64,000 bases of DNA from Rhizobiaceae bacterium (GTDB taxonomy: Bacteria > Pseudomonadota > Alphaproteobacteria > Rhizobiales > Rhizobiaceae). The stretch is taken from positions 1 to 64,000 of the forward strand of contig JAMLJD010000013.1 of the NCBI GenBank assembly GCA_023953775.1, read 5' to 3'. Of the stretch, positions 1 through 12,590 are shown one piece after another. Position 1 is the stretch's first letter. Each line of letters begins with the position of its first letter. Position numbers and translations under genes: made by a program. The notes under the pieces were generated by a model. It had not been told where the DNA came from, made no database searches, and worked only from the letters and a program-made list of their open reading frames with translations.

Positions 1-29
1 GGCCGAGGTGAGGGGTAATGCATGGTCTA

Positions 30-60
30 AAAATGCAAAAAGCCCTGTAAAAACAGGGCC
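30..60 (-). terminator. Intrinsic terminator of tRNA-Val
   Basis: Read on the minus strand, a 7-bp stem GCCCTGT/ACAGGGC with a T-rich loop (42-59) is followed by TTTTTGCATTTTT. It lies just past the 3' end of the minus-strand tRNA gene, so it is its likely terminator. Confidence 0.85.
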
Positions 61-75
61 TTGCAAGGTATCGAA

Positions 76-150
<75 letters not shown>

Positions 151-156
151 ATCCGA

Positions 157-193
157 TGAGGGGCATAGACCACAAAACCCTGAGGCGCGTCAA
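157..193 (-). promoter_or_regulatory. Candidate promoter of tRNA-Val
   Basis: On the minus strand, TTGACG (plus 188-193) is followed after 18 bases by TCTATG (plus 164-169). Transcription would start near 157, a few bases ahead of the tRNA. The -35 is close to consensus; the -10 is weak but acceptable for rhizobial stable-RNA promoters. Confidence 0.5.
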
Positions 194-244
194 TAGCTTT
201 TTGAAGCTTTTTTTACGGGCCGATTTTGCGGTCTTTTCCGGGGG

Positions 245-607
245 TTAGGCGGCCAGCATCTTGTTGACTTCTTCAACGAGATCGCGCAGGTGGAACGGTT
301 TTGACAGAACCTTGGCGTCCTTCGGGGCCTTGGAATCCGGGTTGAGCGCCACGGCGGCGAAGCCCGTGATGAACATGACCTTCAGGTCCGGGTCGAGTTC
401 CGTTGCGCGGCGGGCCAGCTCGATACCGTCCATCTCCGGCATCACGATGTCGGTCAGGAGCAGCGAGAAGGGCTCTTCGCGAAGCCGGTCGTAGGCGCTG
501 GCGCCGTTGTCATAGGACAGCACCTGGTAGCCCGCCTTTTCGAGCGCCTTCACGAGGAACCGGCGCATATCGTTGTCGTCTTCTGCGAGGAGAATCTTGG
601 GTGTCAT
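245..607 (-). CDS. cpdR: CpdR-type single-domain response regulator
   Basis: A 120-residue protein made only of a receiver domain, with no output domain. The acidic pocket is E9-D10-D11, the phospho-acceptor is D53 in LLLTDIVMPEMDG, T81 is the switch residue and K103 lies in SKPF. Length and sequence match CpdR1 of rhizobia, a ClpXP adaptor that, when unphosphorylated, steers the protease to substrates during the cell cycle and symbiosis; phosphorylation through the CckA-ChpT relay turns it off. The protein ends in Ala-Ala; a C-terminal Ala-Ala makes Caulobacter CpdR itself a ClpXP substrate, so similar turnover is inferred here. It lies beside an N-formylglutamate amidohydrolase and hisN, as I recall for S. 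meliloti cpdR1. ATG at 607 is the only sensible start. Confidence 0.93.
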   Translation of the reverse strand: MTPKILLAEDDNDMRRFLVKALEKAGYQVLSYDNGASAYDRLREEPFSLLLTDIVMPEMDGIELARRATELDPDLKVMFITGFAAVALNPDSKAPKDAKVLSKPFHLRDLVEEVNKMLAA

Positions 608-797
608 GGAGTTCGGGAACCGTTGCTAAGGTTGTCTGCCCGCGGACGGGCGGTTCTGTTACAAGAGCGTATTCCGGTAAATATCCGGTGAATGGGGCAG
701 GGCAAGCCCTTATCCCTTGTTTCTCAGTATGGACACGCAGGGTGGCCGCTGGCAACATGGCACACGCAATGACTTGAAGGCATGGTAAAGGGCAACA

Positions 798-1682
798 ATG
801 GCGGAGGCTTTGAGCGAAAACAGCCACTTCGAAGTGCTGGAGCCGGTTTCGCAAAGCGTGCCCCTCGTCTTCAATTCCCCCCACAGCGGCCGACGTTATC
901 CACAGGGCTTTCTGGCGCAGTCGCGTCTCGATTCACTTGGTATCCGCCGTTCGGAAGACCATTATGTCGATGAGCTGTTCTCGGTCGCGCCGGCGCTCGG
1001 CGCGCCGATGCTGATTGCGCACTTCCCGCGTGCCTGGCTCGACGTCAATCGCGAGCCCTACGAGCTCGACCCGCGCATGTTCGAGGGGGCACTACCCTCC
1101 TTTGCGAACATCAATTCGATTCGGGTCGCCGGCGGGCTCGGCACCGTGCCACGGGTCGTCGCCGAGAACATGGAGATCTACCGCCAGCGCTTTCCCGTGG
1201 AGGAGGCGCTGGAGCGGGTCGAGACGGTCTACAAGCCCTACCATGCGTGCCTGCGCCGTCTTGTCGTGCGCACCCATGTCACCTTCGGCTTCTCGGTGTT
1301 GATCGACTGCCATTCGATGCCGGGCAATATCCGCGTCTCCGGCACGGGCATGCGGCCGGATTTCATCATCGGCGACCGGTACGGCACCAGTGCGTCGGGC
1401 GAGCTTTCACGCACTGCTATGCGGCTTCTGGAGGACATGGGCTTTTCTGTGGTGCGCAACAAGCCCTATGCGGGAGGCTTCATCACCGAACATTACGGCC
1501 GGCCTGCCAAGGGGCTGCATGCCTTGCAGATCGAGGTGAACCGCGGCCTCTATGTCGATGAAACGACACTGGCCAAGCGACCTGATTTCGCGGTGCTGCA
1601 GACGGCGATTTCAGCGTTCCTGCAGGATTTTTCCGACCATGTCGAGGAATACGCCGTCGACCGGGCGCTGGCGGCCGAATAG
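798..1682 (+). CDS. N-formylglutamate amidohydrolase family protein
   Basis: A 294-residue soluble enzyme of the N-formylglutamate amidohydrolase (FGase, HutG-like) family, which cleaves N-formyl-L-glutamate to formate and glutamate at the end of one histidine-degradation route. Visible family marks are FNSPHSG near residue 27, EDHYVDEL near 54, LDVNREPYELDPRM near 80, DCHSMP near 170 and a C-terminal ALQIEVNRGLY segment. No hut genes lie nearby, so the in vivo substrate may be another N-formyl or N-acyl amino acid. The start at 798 (AAGGGCAACA before ATG) fits the family length. It is transcribed away from cpdR and its stop lies close to the convergent mmgR terminator. Confidence 0.88.
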   Translation: MAEALSENSHFEVLEPVSQSVPLVFNSPHSGRRYPQGFLAQSRLDSLGIRRSEDHYVDELFSVAPALGAPMLIAHFPRAWLDVNREPYELDPRMFEGALPSFANINSIRVAGGLGTVPRVVAENMEIYRQRFPVEEALERVETVYKPYHACLRRLVVRTHVTFGFSVLIDCHSMPGNIRVSGTGMRPDFIIGDRYGTSASGELSRTAMRLLEDMGFSVVRNKPYAGGFITEHYGRPAKGLHALQIEVNRGLYVDETTLAKRPDFAVLQTAISAFLQDFSDHVEEYAVDRALAAE

Positions 1683-1698
1683 GGGCCGGTCTCCTCTC

Positions 1699-1778
1699 AA
1701 AAAAAACCGCGCTTGGGGCGCGGTTAAGTCTAGGGAGGAAACACCCAAGGAGGGTATTTACAGCCACGAGTGACTGTA
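1699..1778 (-). ncRNA. mmgR: MmgR (alpha-r8 family) trans-acting sRNA
   Basis: An 80-nt minus-strand gene. It begins with a 9-bp hairpin (TTACAGTCA/TGGCTGTAA, loop CTCG), then a small hairpin with UCCUU in its loop, then the unpaired UUUCCUCCCU. It ends in a perfect 8-bp terminator stem AACCGCGC/GCGCGGTT (1705-1725) with eight U's. The unpaired UUUCCUCCCU is the motif I remember as diagnostic of alpha-r8/MmgR (Rfam 'suhB'), typically placed near inositol-monophosphatase-like genes; here hisN, of that family, is adjacent and divergent. In S. meliloti MmgR is linked to nitrogen status and limits polyhydroxybutyrate accumulation. CU-rich loops suggest pairing to Shine-Dalgarno regions. Family assignment is from memory; the gene structure is seen directly. 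Confidence 0.85.
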
Positions 1779-1812
1779 AGAAAACAATAATATTGCGCTG
1801 CACAAATGTCAA
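1777..1812 (-). promoter_or_regulatory. Sigma-70-type promoter of mmgR
   Basis: On the minus strand a consensus TTGACA (plus 1807-1812) and TATTGT (plus 1784-1789) are separated by exactly 17 bases. The predicted start near 1777-1779 is the first base of the 5' hairpin of the sRNA, which supports both calls. Confidence 0.8.
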
Positions 1813-1952
1813 GCGCAACTGCGGAACAAATTTGCGATCCGTTAAGCAATTTCCTTTGCCTGCGCTGCGCGGGCTTTCGCACCATCCCGGTTCCGTTTTG
1901 CGTGTCGATGCAGTAAGGAAGGGCGGTCCGCAGTCCCTCCGAGAGATCCCCC

Positions 1953-2726
1953 ATGTTGCCTGATCGCGCCTTCTTCGACCGCCTTGCCGAAGCTGCAAGG
2001 AAGGAAACCCTGCCACGCTTTCGCGCCGGTGCCGATGTCGTCAACAAGGAAGCTGCTGGCTTCGATCCGGTGACGGAGGGCGACAGGGCGGCGGAGCTGG
2101 CGATCCGGGCGCTGATCGAGCAGCATTTTCCGGAGCATGGCATCCTTGGTGAAGAGCATGGTTCGGTCGGTCTCGACCGGGAATATGTCTGGGTCATCGA
2201 CCCGATCGACGGCACGCGGGCCTTCATTTCCGGCGTGCCGGTCTGGGGCACGCTGATCGGCCTCTACCGCAATGGCGAGGCTGTGATGGGGCTGATCGAC
2301 CAGCCCTTCACCGGCGAACGGTATTTCGCTGACGGCAAGGCGTCGCACTATGCCGGGCCGGACGGCAGCAAGGTCCTGTCGACCCGCTCCTGCAACAGCT
2401 TGTCCGACGCGATTCTCTTCACCACCTCGCCGCATCTCTTCACGGAGAGCCGCAAGACGCGGTTCGAGGCCGTGCAGGAAAAGGTCCGGCTCTTCCGCTA
2501 TGGTGTCGACTGCTACGCCTATGCGCTGCTTGCCGCCGGCCATATCGACCTCGTCGTCGAATGCGGGCTCAAGCCCTACGATGTCGGCGGCCTCATTCCC
2601 GTCATCGAGCAGGCGGGCGGCATCATCACCGCCTGGGATGGCGGCCCGGCGGAAATGGGTGGCGAGATCATCGCGGCGGGCAGCCGCAAGGTCTATGACG
2701 AGGCGATGGCGCTGCTGAAGGCATGA
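1953..2726 (+). CDS. hisN: Histidinol-phosphatase, inositol-monophosphatase family
   Basis: A 257-residue enzyme of the Mg-dependent inositol monophosphatase superfamily. Metal-site motifs are GEEHG near residue 67, WVIDPIDGTRAF near 79-90 and a C-terminal KPYDVGGLIPVIEQAGG near 207. The family includes SuhB, CysQ and the HisN type of histidinol-phosphate phosphatase, which performs the penultimate step of histidine synthesis in Actinobacteria and rhizobia. Length, the RAFISG segment and genomic position match the rhizobial HisN proteins. ATG at 1953 is preceded by GAGAGATCC. A broader inositol-1-phosphatase role cannot be ruled out from sequence. Confidence 0.85.
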   Translation: MLPDRAFFDRLAEAARKETLPRFRAGADVVNKEAAGFDPVTEGDRAAELAIRALIEQHFPEHGILGEEHGSVGLDREYVWVIDPIDGTRAFISGVPVWGTLIGLYRNGEAVMGLIDQPFTGERYFADGKASHYAGPDGSKVLSTRSCNSLSDAILFTTSPHLFTESRKTRFEAVQEKVRLFRYGVDCYAYALLAAGHIDLVVECGLKPYDVGGLIPVIEQAGGIITAWDGGPAEMGGEIIAAGSRKVYDEAMALLKA

Positions 2727-2736
2727 AGCTTCGCGG

Positions 2737-3699
2737 TCAGGCGCCGAGCCCCGTCCGCTCGGCGTCGCTTCCCGGAATGAAGGCGTCGATCGCAGCGAGC
2801 GCCTGTGCGCGATAGCGGTCAGCCTCCTGGAACAGCTCGTGCCGCGCGCCGTCGATCTCGATGAGGCGGGCGGCGCGGAAGATGCGTGCGAGATCGCCGA
2901 TTGCCTTGCGCGGCACGAGGGCGTCCCGCGTCGGGCACAGCAGCAGGGTGGGAATGCGGATGCGCGTCAGATGATCCTGGTGCGTCACGCGCGCCATGGT
3001 CTTCAGCGTCTCGTTCAGCCAGCGGGCGGAGGGCCAGCTGATGGAAAGCTCCGGATGTTCGGTGAAGATACCGGCATTGCGGGCAAATCGCCTTTGATCC
3101 GACGTCACGATGTTGTGTGCGAAGTCCAGCGGTGGATCACCCTTGCGGAAGGTGCGCTTGCCAAGACCCAGCAGTGAGGCGAGGCGGGCGATGATGGTGA
3201 TCTTGCGCTGGCTCATCGACTGGCCGGCGAGCGCGATGAAGGGTGCGGCGAGCACCATGCGCTCGATGCGATTTTCAAGGGCCGGCGCCTGCGAGAGGGC
3301 GACGAGCGCGCCGGTCGAATGGGCGACGATGAAGAAGGGGAGGCGGGCATCCGGCAGCACGATCTTCTCCAGGAAGAGCGAGAGATCGGCTTCGTAGTCG
3401 GAAAACCGTATCACGTGGCCGGCACGGCTGTCCGGTATCAGCCGGTCCGAGCCGGCCTGGCCGCGCCAGTCGAAGGTGGCGACCCACAGGCCGCGGGCCG
3501 TGAGGTCGTTGATCGTCTCGAAGTATTTCTCGATGCATTCGCTGCGGCCCTGCAGCAGCACGACCGTGCCCTTGGCCTCGCGCTCCTTCGAGCGGAACAC
3601 GGCATAGCGGATCTTCACGCCGCCACTGCCTTCCAGGAAACCGGCGGAATGGTTCTCCGGAACGGGATTGTCGGCGGTGGCGTTAAGGATGGAATCCAT
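2737..3699 (-). CDS. Alpha/beta hydrolase (lysophospholipase / monoacylglycerol lipase type)
   Basis: A 320-residue alpha/beta-hydrolase fold protein. It has GTVVLLQGRSECIEKY (oxyanion region) near residue 47, the nucleophile elbow VAHSTGALVAL near 130, a late LCPTRDALVP carrying the acid, and GARHELFQE carrying the histidine. This layout is that of the PldB/monoglyceride lipase group, so the substrate is probably a monoacyl lipid; it has no signal peptide. The ATG at 3699 is preferred over a TTG at 3753, because the extra 18 residues are Arg/Pro-rich and unlike the family. It converges on hisN with a 10-bp gap. Confidence 0.8.
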   Translation of the reverse strand: MDSILNATADNPVPENHSAGFLEGSGGVKIRYAVFRSKEREAKGTVVLLQGRSECIEKYFETINDLTARGLWVATFDWRGQAGSDRLIPDSRAGHVIRFSDYEADLSLFLEKIVLPDARLPFFIVAHSTGALVALSQAPALENRIERMVLAAPFIALAGQSMSQRKITIIARLASLLGLGKRTFRKGDPPLDFAHNIVTSDQRRFARNAGIFTEHPELSISWPSARWLNETLKTMARVTHQDHLTRIRIPTLLLCPTRDALVPRKAIGDLARIFRAARLIEIDGARHELFQEADRYRAQALAAIDAFIPGSDAERTGLGA

Positions 3700-3767
3700 G
3701 GCGCTGGCGGGTCTCGGCGGGCGTCGATGATCGATGGATAGGCGCTGGCGCAAGTGTCGTCAAAGAA

Positions 3768-3880
3768 AAAAGCCGGCTGCATGTGGGCACGGGGGTGGCT
3801 TCACATGCAGTCCGGCGCAATTTGACCGGGAAGGAAGGGACGTTACACCCCGGTCGTCAGAAGTTTTCGCTTCCGATGAT
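3768..3880 (-). ncRNA. Candidate minus-strand sRNA or leader with strong terminator
   Basis: On the minus strand the sequence ends in a long hairpin (arms GCCGGACTGCATGTG and CACATGCAGCCGGC) followed by six T's at about 3768-3773. No gene upstream on that strand would need a terminator here, since hsp20 points the other way and the hydrolase starts 69 bp downstream. This implies a short independent RNA, or attenuation of the hydrolase leader. Upstream sequence contains the CU-rich CCCTTCCTTCCC. No convincing promoter was found and the 5' end is a guess. Confidence 0.45.
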
Positions 3881-3983
3881 GCTGTTCTAGCGGGATCAAT
3901 CTGAACGCTGCCCGAAGTCGCCGTTCATCCACCGTTCATCTCGAAAATTTTTAGGGCGTGGCCTTTTCGGCCGCTTGGGACCC

Positions 3984-4012
3984 CTTGAACGGCCGAAAAC
4001 CCATTCCCATCT
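3984..4012 (+). promoter_or_regulatory. RpoH (sigma-32) type promoter of hsp20
   Basis: CTTGAA at 3984-3989 and CCATCT at 4007-4012 are separated by 17 bases, close to the heat-shock consensus CTTGAA-N17-CCNNAT. Transcription would start near 4018 and give a 5' UTR of about 134 nt ahead of the small heat-shock gene. Confidence 0.7.
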
Positions 4013-4017
4013 CATCG

Positions 4018-4151
4018 TCACGGGCGCCAACAGGGTCCGTCGAGGTTTCCGTCGCCAGAATGGGGCGGAGGCCGGTTTAACCGGGCTGCACCTTTAGAAA
4101 TCGGGTGTTGCCTTCAGGAAGATCGCAACCGTTGCTCTAAAGGAGGACACC
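4018..4151 (+). promoter_or_regulatory. ROSE-like RNA thermometer in the hsp20 leader
   Basis: The long leader ends in GUUGCUCUAAAGGAGGAC. The UUGCU at 4132-4136 can pair with the Shine-Dalgarno AGGAGGA: U4133-A4147, a G4134/G4146 mismatch, C4135-G4145, U4136-A4144 and C4137-G4143. This UYGCU/SD pairing with an internal G-G is the hallmark of ROSE elements in rhizobial small heat-shock genes, which melt on warming and release the ribosome site. Upstream helices were not folded in full. Confidence 0.7.
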
Positions 4152-4613
4152 ATGCGTCACGTCGATTTCTCCCCCCTCTATCGCTCCACCGTCGGCTTTG
4201 ATCGCCTCTTCACCATGCTCGACAGCCTCGGTCAGCCCGATCAGGCCCAGACCTATCCGCCCTACAACATCGAACGCACCGGCGAAAACACCTATCGCAT
4301 CACCATGGCGGTGGCCGGTTTCGATGAGAGTGAACTGTCGATCGAAGCGCGCGAACATGCGCTGACGGTCAAGGGTGAGAAGAAGGACGAAGCGGCTGAG
4401 GAAAACCAGTATCTTTACCGCGGCATTGCCAAGCGCGCCTTCGAGCGCCGCTTCCAGCTCGCCGATCATGTGGAAGTGCGCGCCGCTTCGCTGAAGAACG
4501 GTCTCCTCCACATCGATCTTCTCCGCGAGATTCCGGAAGCCGCCAAGCCGCGCCGTATCGAGATCGCCGCCGTCCAGCGCGAAGCCAAGCAGATCGAAGC
4601 GCAGACGAACTGA
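4152..4613 (+). CDS. Hsp20/alpha-crystallin small heat-shock protein
   Basis: A 153-residue IbpA-type chaperone holdase. The alpha-crystallin domain runs from about residue 35 ([22 protein letters not shown]) to 130. It includes the L-x-V-K-G strand LTVKGEK, the [14 protein letters not shown] strand and the [12 protein letters not shown] loop. Such proteins bind unfolding proteins in the cytoplasm and hand them to DnaK/ClpB. Regulation is visible: a heat-shock promoter plus a ROSE-like leader, with a very strong AAAGGAGGA site that the thermometer can mask. The downstream terminator makes it monocistronic. Confidence 0.92.
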   Translation: MRHVDFSPLYRSTVGFDRLFTMLDSLGQPDQAQTYPPYNIERTGENTYRITMAVAGFDESELSIEAREHALTVKGEKKDEAAEENQYLYRGIAKRAFERRFQLADHVEVRAASLKNGLLHIDLLREIPEAAKPRRIEIAAVQREAKQIEAQTN

Positions 4614-4640
4614 TTTTTCGCTGTCTCGGGAATGAACAAG

Positions 4641-4667
4641 GGCGGCGCCGCAGGGCGCCGCCTTTTT
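4641..4667 (+). terminator. Intrinsic terminator of hsp20
   Basis: A GC-rich stem GGCGGCGCC/GGCGCCGCC (4641-4662) followed by TTTTT. It lies 28 bp past the hsp20 stop and just before the convergent aldolase gene. Confidence 0.88.
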
Positions 4668-4673
4668 GGTGTG

Positions 4674-5720
4674 TCAAAGCACTGACAGGAACCTGTCGAC
4701 GTCCTCTTCTGTCGTGGCGAAGCTGGTGACGAGGCGAATGAGGGTTTCGTCCGCGCGCATGGTCGCCTTCAGCTCGGGGCCGGCTGGCCAGTCGTAGAAA
4801 ACCGCGCCCCTGTCCTTCAAGGCTTTCATCGCATCGTTGCGGATGACGACGAAAAGTTCGTTCGAGCCGGTCGGCCACGCGAGGCGTGCTGTATCCGATG
4901 TGGCAAAACCGGTCGCAAGGCGGGCGGCCATGGCGTTGGAATGGCGGGCGAGTTTCAGCCACAGGCCGTCCTTGAAATAGGCGTCGAACTGGGCGGCGAT
5001 GAAGCGGGACTTGGAGAAGAGCTGGGCCGAGCGCTTGCGCAGGAAATGCATCTGCTGCGCCTTGCCGGGATCGAACAGTATCAGCGCTTCGGCGCACCAG
5101 CAGCCGTTCTTCGTGCCTCCGAAGGAGAGGATGTCGATGCCGCGTTTCCAGGTCATTTCCGCCGGCGTCGTGCCGAGATGCGCTAGGGCGTTGGCGAAAC
5201 GCGCGCCGTCCATGTGCAGCGGCAGGTGCGCCTTCTTCGCGACGTCTGAAAGGGCGGCGATTTCGTCCAGCGTATAGGCCGTGCCGGCTTCGGTCGCCTG
5301 GGTGATGGTAACGGCCATCGGCTGCCCGCCATGCACGAAATCCGGTGGGAAGCGGCCGATGGCCGCGGCAAGTGCATCCGGGGAGAGCTTGCCGGCGGGG
5401 CCGTCGATCGGCACCAGCTTGGCGCCGGTGGCGAAGAATTCCGGCGCATTGCATTCATCGACATTCACATGGGCCTCGCGGTGGCAGAAGACCTGGCCGC
5501 CGGGGCGATTGAAGCTGGCGAGCGCCAGCGAATTGGCCGCCGTGCCCGTGCCGACGAAGAAGACCGCGACGTCGCGTTCGAAAATCTCGGAAAAGGTCTT
5601 TTCCACACGCTTGTCGAGGTCGCTGGTGCCGTAGGCCGAGGCGAAGCCGCCGGCTGCAGTCACGAGGCTCTGTGCGATGTCGGGATGGGCGCCGGCCCAG
5701 TTGTCGGAAGCGAAAAACAT
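4674..5720 (-). CDS. ltaE: Low-specificity L-threonine aldolase
   Basis: A 348-residue PLP enzyme of fold type I (beta-eliminating lyase/threonine aldolase family) that splits L-threonine or L-allo-threonine to glycine and acetaldehyde. Landmarks are FFASDNWAGAHP at the N terminus, YGTSDLD near 30, the glycine-rich FFVGTGTAANSLAL near 55, the cofactor-binding HMDGARFANAL near 170 and the Schiff-base lysine in LSFGGTKNG near 205. ATG at 5720 is chosen because homologs begin here; 20 further upstream codons look like leader. It converges on hsp20 and is divergent from gltB across a 518-bp gap. Confidence 0.88.
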   Translation of the reverse strand: MFFASDNWAGAHPDIAQSLVTAAGGFASAYGTSDLDKRVEKTFSEIFERDVAVFFVGTGTAANSLALASFNRPGGQVFCHREAHVNVDECNAPEFFATGAKLVPIDGPAGKLSPDALAAAIGRFPPDFVHGGQPMAVTITQATEAGTAYTLDEIAALSDVAKKAHLPLHMDGARFANALAHLGTTPAEMTWKRGIDILSFGGTKNGCWCAEALILFDPGKAQQMHFLRKRSAQLFSKSRFIAAQFDAYFKDGLWLKLARHSNAMAARLATGFATSDTARLAWPTGSNELFVVIRNDAMKALKDRGAVFYDWPAGPELKATMRADETLIRLVTSFATTEEDVDRFLSVL

Positions 5721-5959
5721 GCGGTTTCCAGTTCGAATGAGGCTGCGAAAGGACCATAATGGAGAAATGAAGGCGATCAATCGCCGAAAACCGCCGAAAG
5801 TGCCGCATGGCTCCAGAATGAAAGGAATGGAAACAATGTGCCGGGTGTCCGTAATTTAATTTCAAGCATATGGCGGGGCGGGCAATTTTTCTTCATGAGG
5901 TGGTGATTATTTGGCATGATGGCCTTGCGGCCGGGGGGTGTTTCTGGCATAGAGCCCAT

Positions 5960-5988
5960 GAAATAGGACAGGTTTACTGTCCTATTTC
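5960..5988. promoter_or_regulatory. Perfect 12-bp inverted repeat upstream of gltB
   Basis: GAAATAGGACAG (5960-5971), a 5-base centre GTTTA, then CTGTCCTATTTC (5977-5988). The arms match perfectly. No T-run follows, so it is more likely an operator dyad or leader hairpin than a terminator. It lies 250 bp before gltB. The rest of the 5721-6238 gap holds no convincing gene. Confidence 0.6.
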
Positions 5989-6238
5989 GGTCAAGAGACC
6001 GAAGAGGCACCGTCCGCGACTGCGGCGCGTTGCCGAAACGGCGCCGGGGGAGGGAAGAGAGTTCTTCCGAAACCCTGGCTGTCCAGACGGTCCTGATGAT
6101 CATTCCGGTCGACCGTCGCTTGTTGGTCGCATCGGGTTCATGAAGCAGTCGCTCGCGGGGCCGGCCCAGCCGAAAGGCAGATGACGGTCACACGGGCGAA
6201 AACGAATGCCCGCAGGATGGGCCACAGGAGGGAAGACG

Positions 6239-10959
<4,721 letters not shown>

Positions 10960-10963
<4 letters not shown>

Positions 10964-11127
10964 GGCAGCGGTTCACCTACCTTCACCGACTGATTGCGCT
11001 TGGTGTTGCGGTCGCAGTCCCCGGGATTGCGACCCTCGTGAACGGCGAGATCAGGATCGAATTCATCGTACTGGGATTGGTAGCGGGAGTTGCCTACTGG
11101 TACTGGGGCCCAGCCGCCCCGTTTTGA
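10960..11127 (+). CDS. Small membrane protein between gltB and gltD
   Basis: A 55-residue hydrophobic protein starting at a GTG that overlaps the gltB stop (GTGA at 10960-10963). Two predicted membrane segments are seen: [17 protein letters not shown] near 11-27 and [15 protein letters not shown] near 36-50. The charged N terminus is RQRFTYLHR. It ends 15 bp before gltD, so it is translationally coupled inside the operon. I recall an unnamed gene at the same place in S. meliloti, but no function is known to me. It could assist membrane association of glutamate synthase; that is speculation. Confidence 0.7.
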
Positions 11128-11142
11128 GCAAGGATTACAAAA

Positions 11143-12590
11143 GTGGGCAAGGTTACTGGTTTCATGGAAATCGACCGGCAGGTGGCGAAGTATCAGCCGG
11201 CCTCCGACCGCATCCGCCATTTCCGCGAGTTCACCATTCCGATGTCGGACCCCGAGGTGCAGAAGCAGGCCGCGCGCTGTATGGATTGCGGCATTCCCTA
11301 TTGCCACGGCCCGACGGGCTGTCCTGTCCACAACCAGATCCCGGACTGGAACGACCTCGTCTATAACGGCAACTGGGAAGAGGCGATCCGCAACCTGCAT
11401 TCGACCAACAACTTCCCTGAATTCACCGGCCGCGTCTGCCCCGCGCCCTGCGAGGAAGCCTGCACGCTGAACCTGGAAGACGCGCCGGTTTCGATCAAGA
11501 CCGTCGAGCAGGCGATCGCTGACAAGGCCTATGAGATGGGCTACATCGTGCCGCAGCCGGCGACGGTGAAGACCGGCAAGAAGGCCGCGGTCATCGGTTC
11601 CGGCCCGGCCGGCATGGCGGCCGCCCAGCAGCTCGCCCGCGCCGGCCACGAGGTCCATCTCTACGAGCGCGAATCCAAGGCCGGCGGCTTGCTGCGCTAC
11701 GGCATTCCGGACTTCAAGATGGAGAAGAACTTCATCGACCGCCGCGTCGACCAGATGCGGGGCGAGGGCGTCACCTTCCATTACGGCGTCAATGTCGGCG
11801 TCGACAAGCCGATGGACGAGATGCTCGCCGAACATGACGCCGTGCTCTATTGCGGCGGCTCCGAAACGCCGCGCGATGCCGGTATTCCGGGCGTCGAATT
11901 TACCGGCGTGCACGATGCCATGCCCTATCTCGTGCAGCAGAACCGCCGCGTCGGCCGCGAGAACATCGACAGCGTCGGCTGGCCGTCGGATCCGATTCTC
12001 GCCGGCGGCAAGCATGTCGTCGTCGTCGGTGGCGGCGATACCGCGTCGGACTGCGTCGGCACGGCCTTCCGCCAGGGCGCAGTGAAGGTCACGCAGCTCG
12101 ACATTCGCCCGCAGCCGCCGGAAAAGGAAGACAAGCTCGCCGTCTGGCCGTTCTGGGCGACGAAGATGCGCACTTCCTCCTCGCAGGCCGAGCAGTGCCG
12201 TGCGTATTCCGGGGCTCTGGTACGCTCGACCGTCGGCGACGAGGATGTGCCGACGGGCGGTCGGTGCTGGCGCAGTGGACGATCGCCGCAAGCCGATACC
12301 CGGCACGGAGTTTTCCACCCAATAAGGCGCATTCCGCCTTCATCGCCATCGGCTTCCGCGGGCCCTTCACGAACAGCGTGCTGAAGGATCTCGGCGACAA
12401 GTCAGCATCAACACCGACAAGCGCGTCTCCAAACGTCATCGCCAACGACCGCACTGATGGGACCTCAGGTGGAAGCCTGACCGCCGACGCATGCGCCAGT
12501 CGCTGGTCGTTCGGGCGCATCCGCGAAGGTCGCCGAAGCCGCCCGCGCGATCGACGAGGCGCTGACGGTTCCACCACACCGCGTCGCTGA
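11143..12590 (+). pseudogene. gltD: Glutamate synthase small subunit, 3' third frameshifted
   Basis: The first ~350 codons encode a normal GltD beta subunit. The N-terminal Fe-S region has CMDCGIPYC near 47 and CPAPCEEAC near 97, followed by the FAD site VIGSGPAGMAAAQQLA near 152 and the NADPH site VVVVGGGDTASDCVG near 292. From about 12190 the frame breaks repeatedly: family-like segments VDDRRKPIPGTEF, AFIAIGFRGPFTNSVLKDLGDK, NVIANDRT and EALTGSTTPRR (ending at TGA 12588-12590) lie in different frames. The span is only about 7 bp short of an intact 484-codon gene, which points to several single-base gains and losses. As it stands one frame stops at 12384. Sequencing or assembly error is the likeliest cause because gltB is intact. 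Confidence 0.85.

Noticed and set aside
5900..5925. Possible sigma-54 promoter (TTGGCAT...CCTTGC) upstream of gltB
   Set aside because: The GG and GC elements are two bases too far apart for a -24/-12 promoter.
5870..6184. 104-codon plus-strand frame before gltB
   Set aside because: No ribosome site or recognisable family; it contains the 12-bp dyad and has the composition of non-coding leader.
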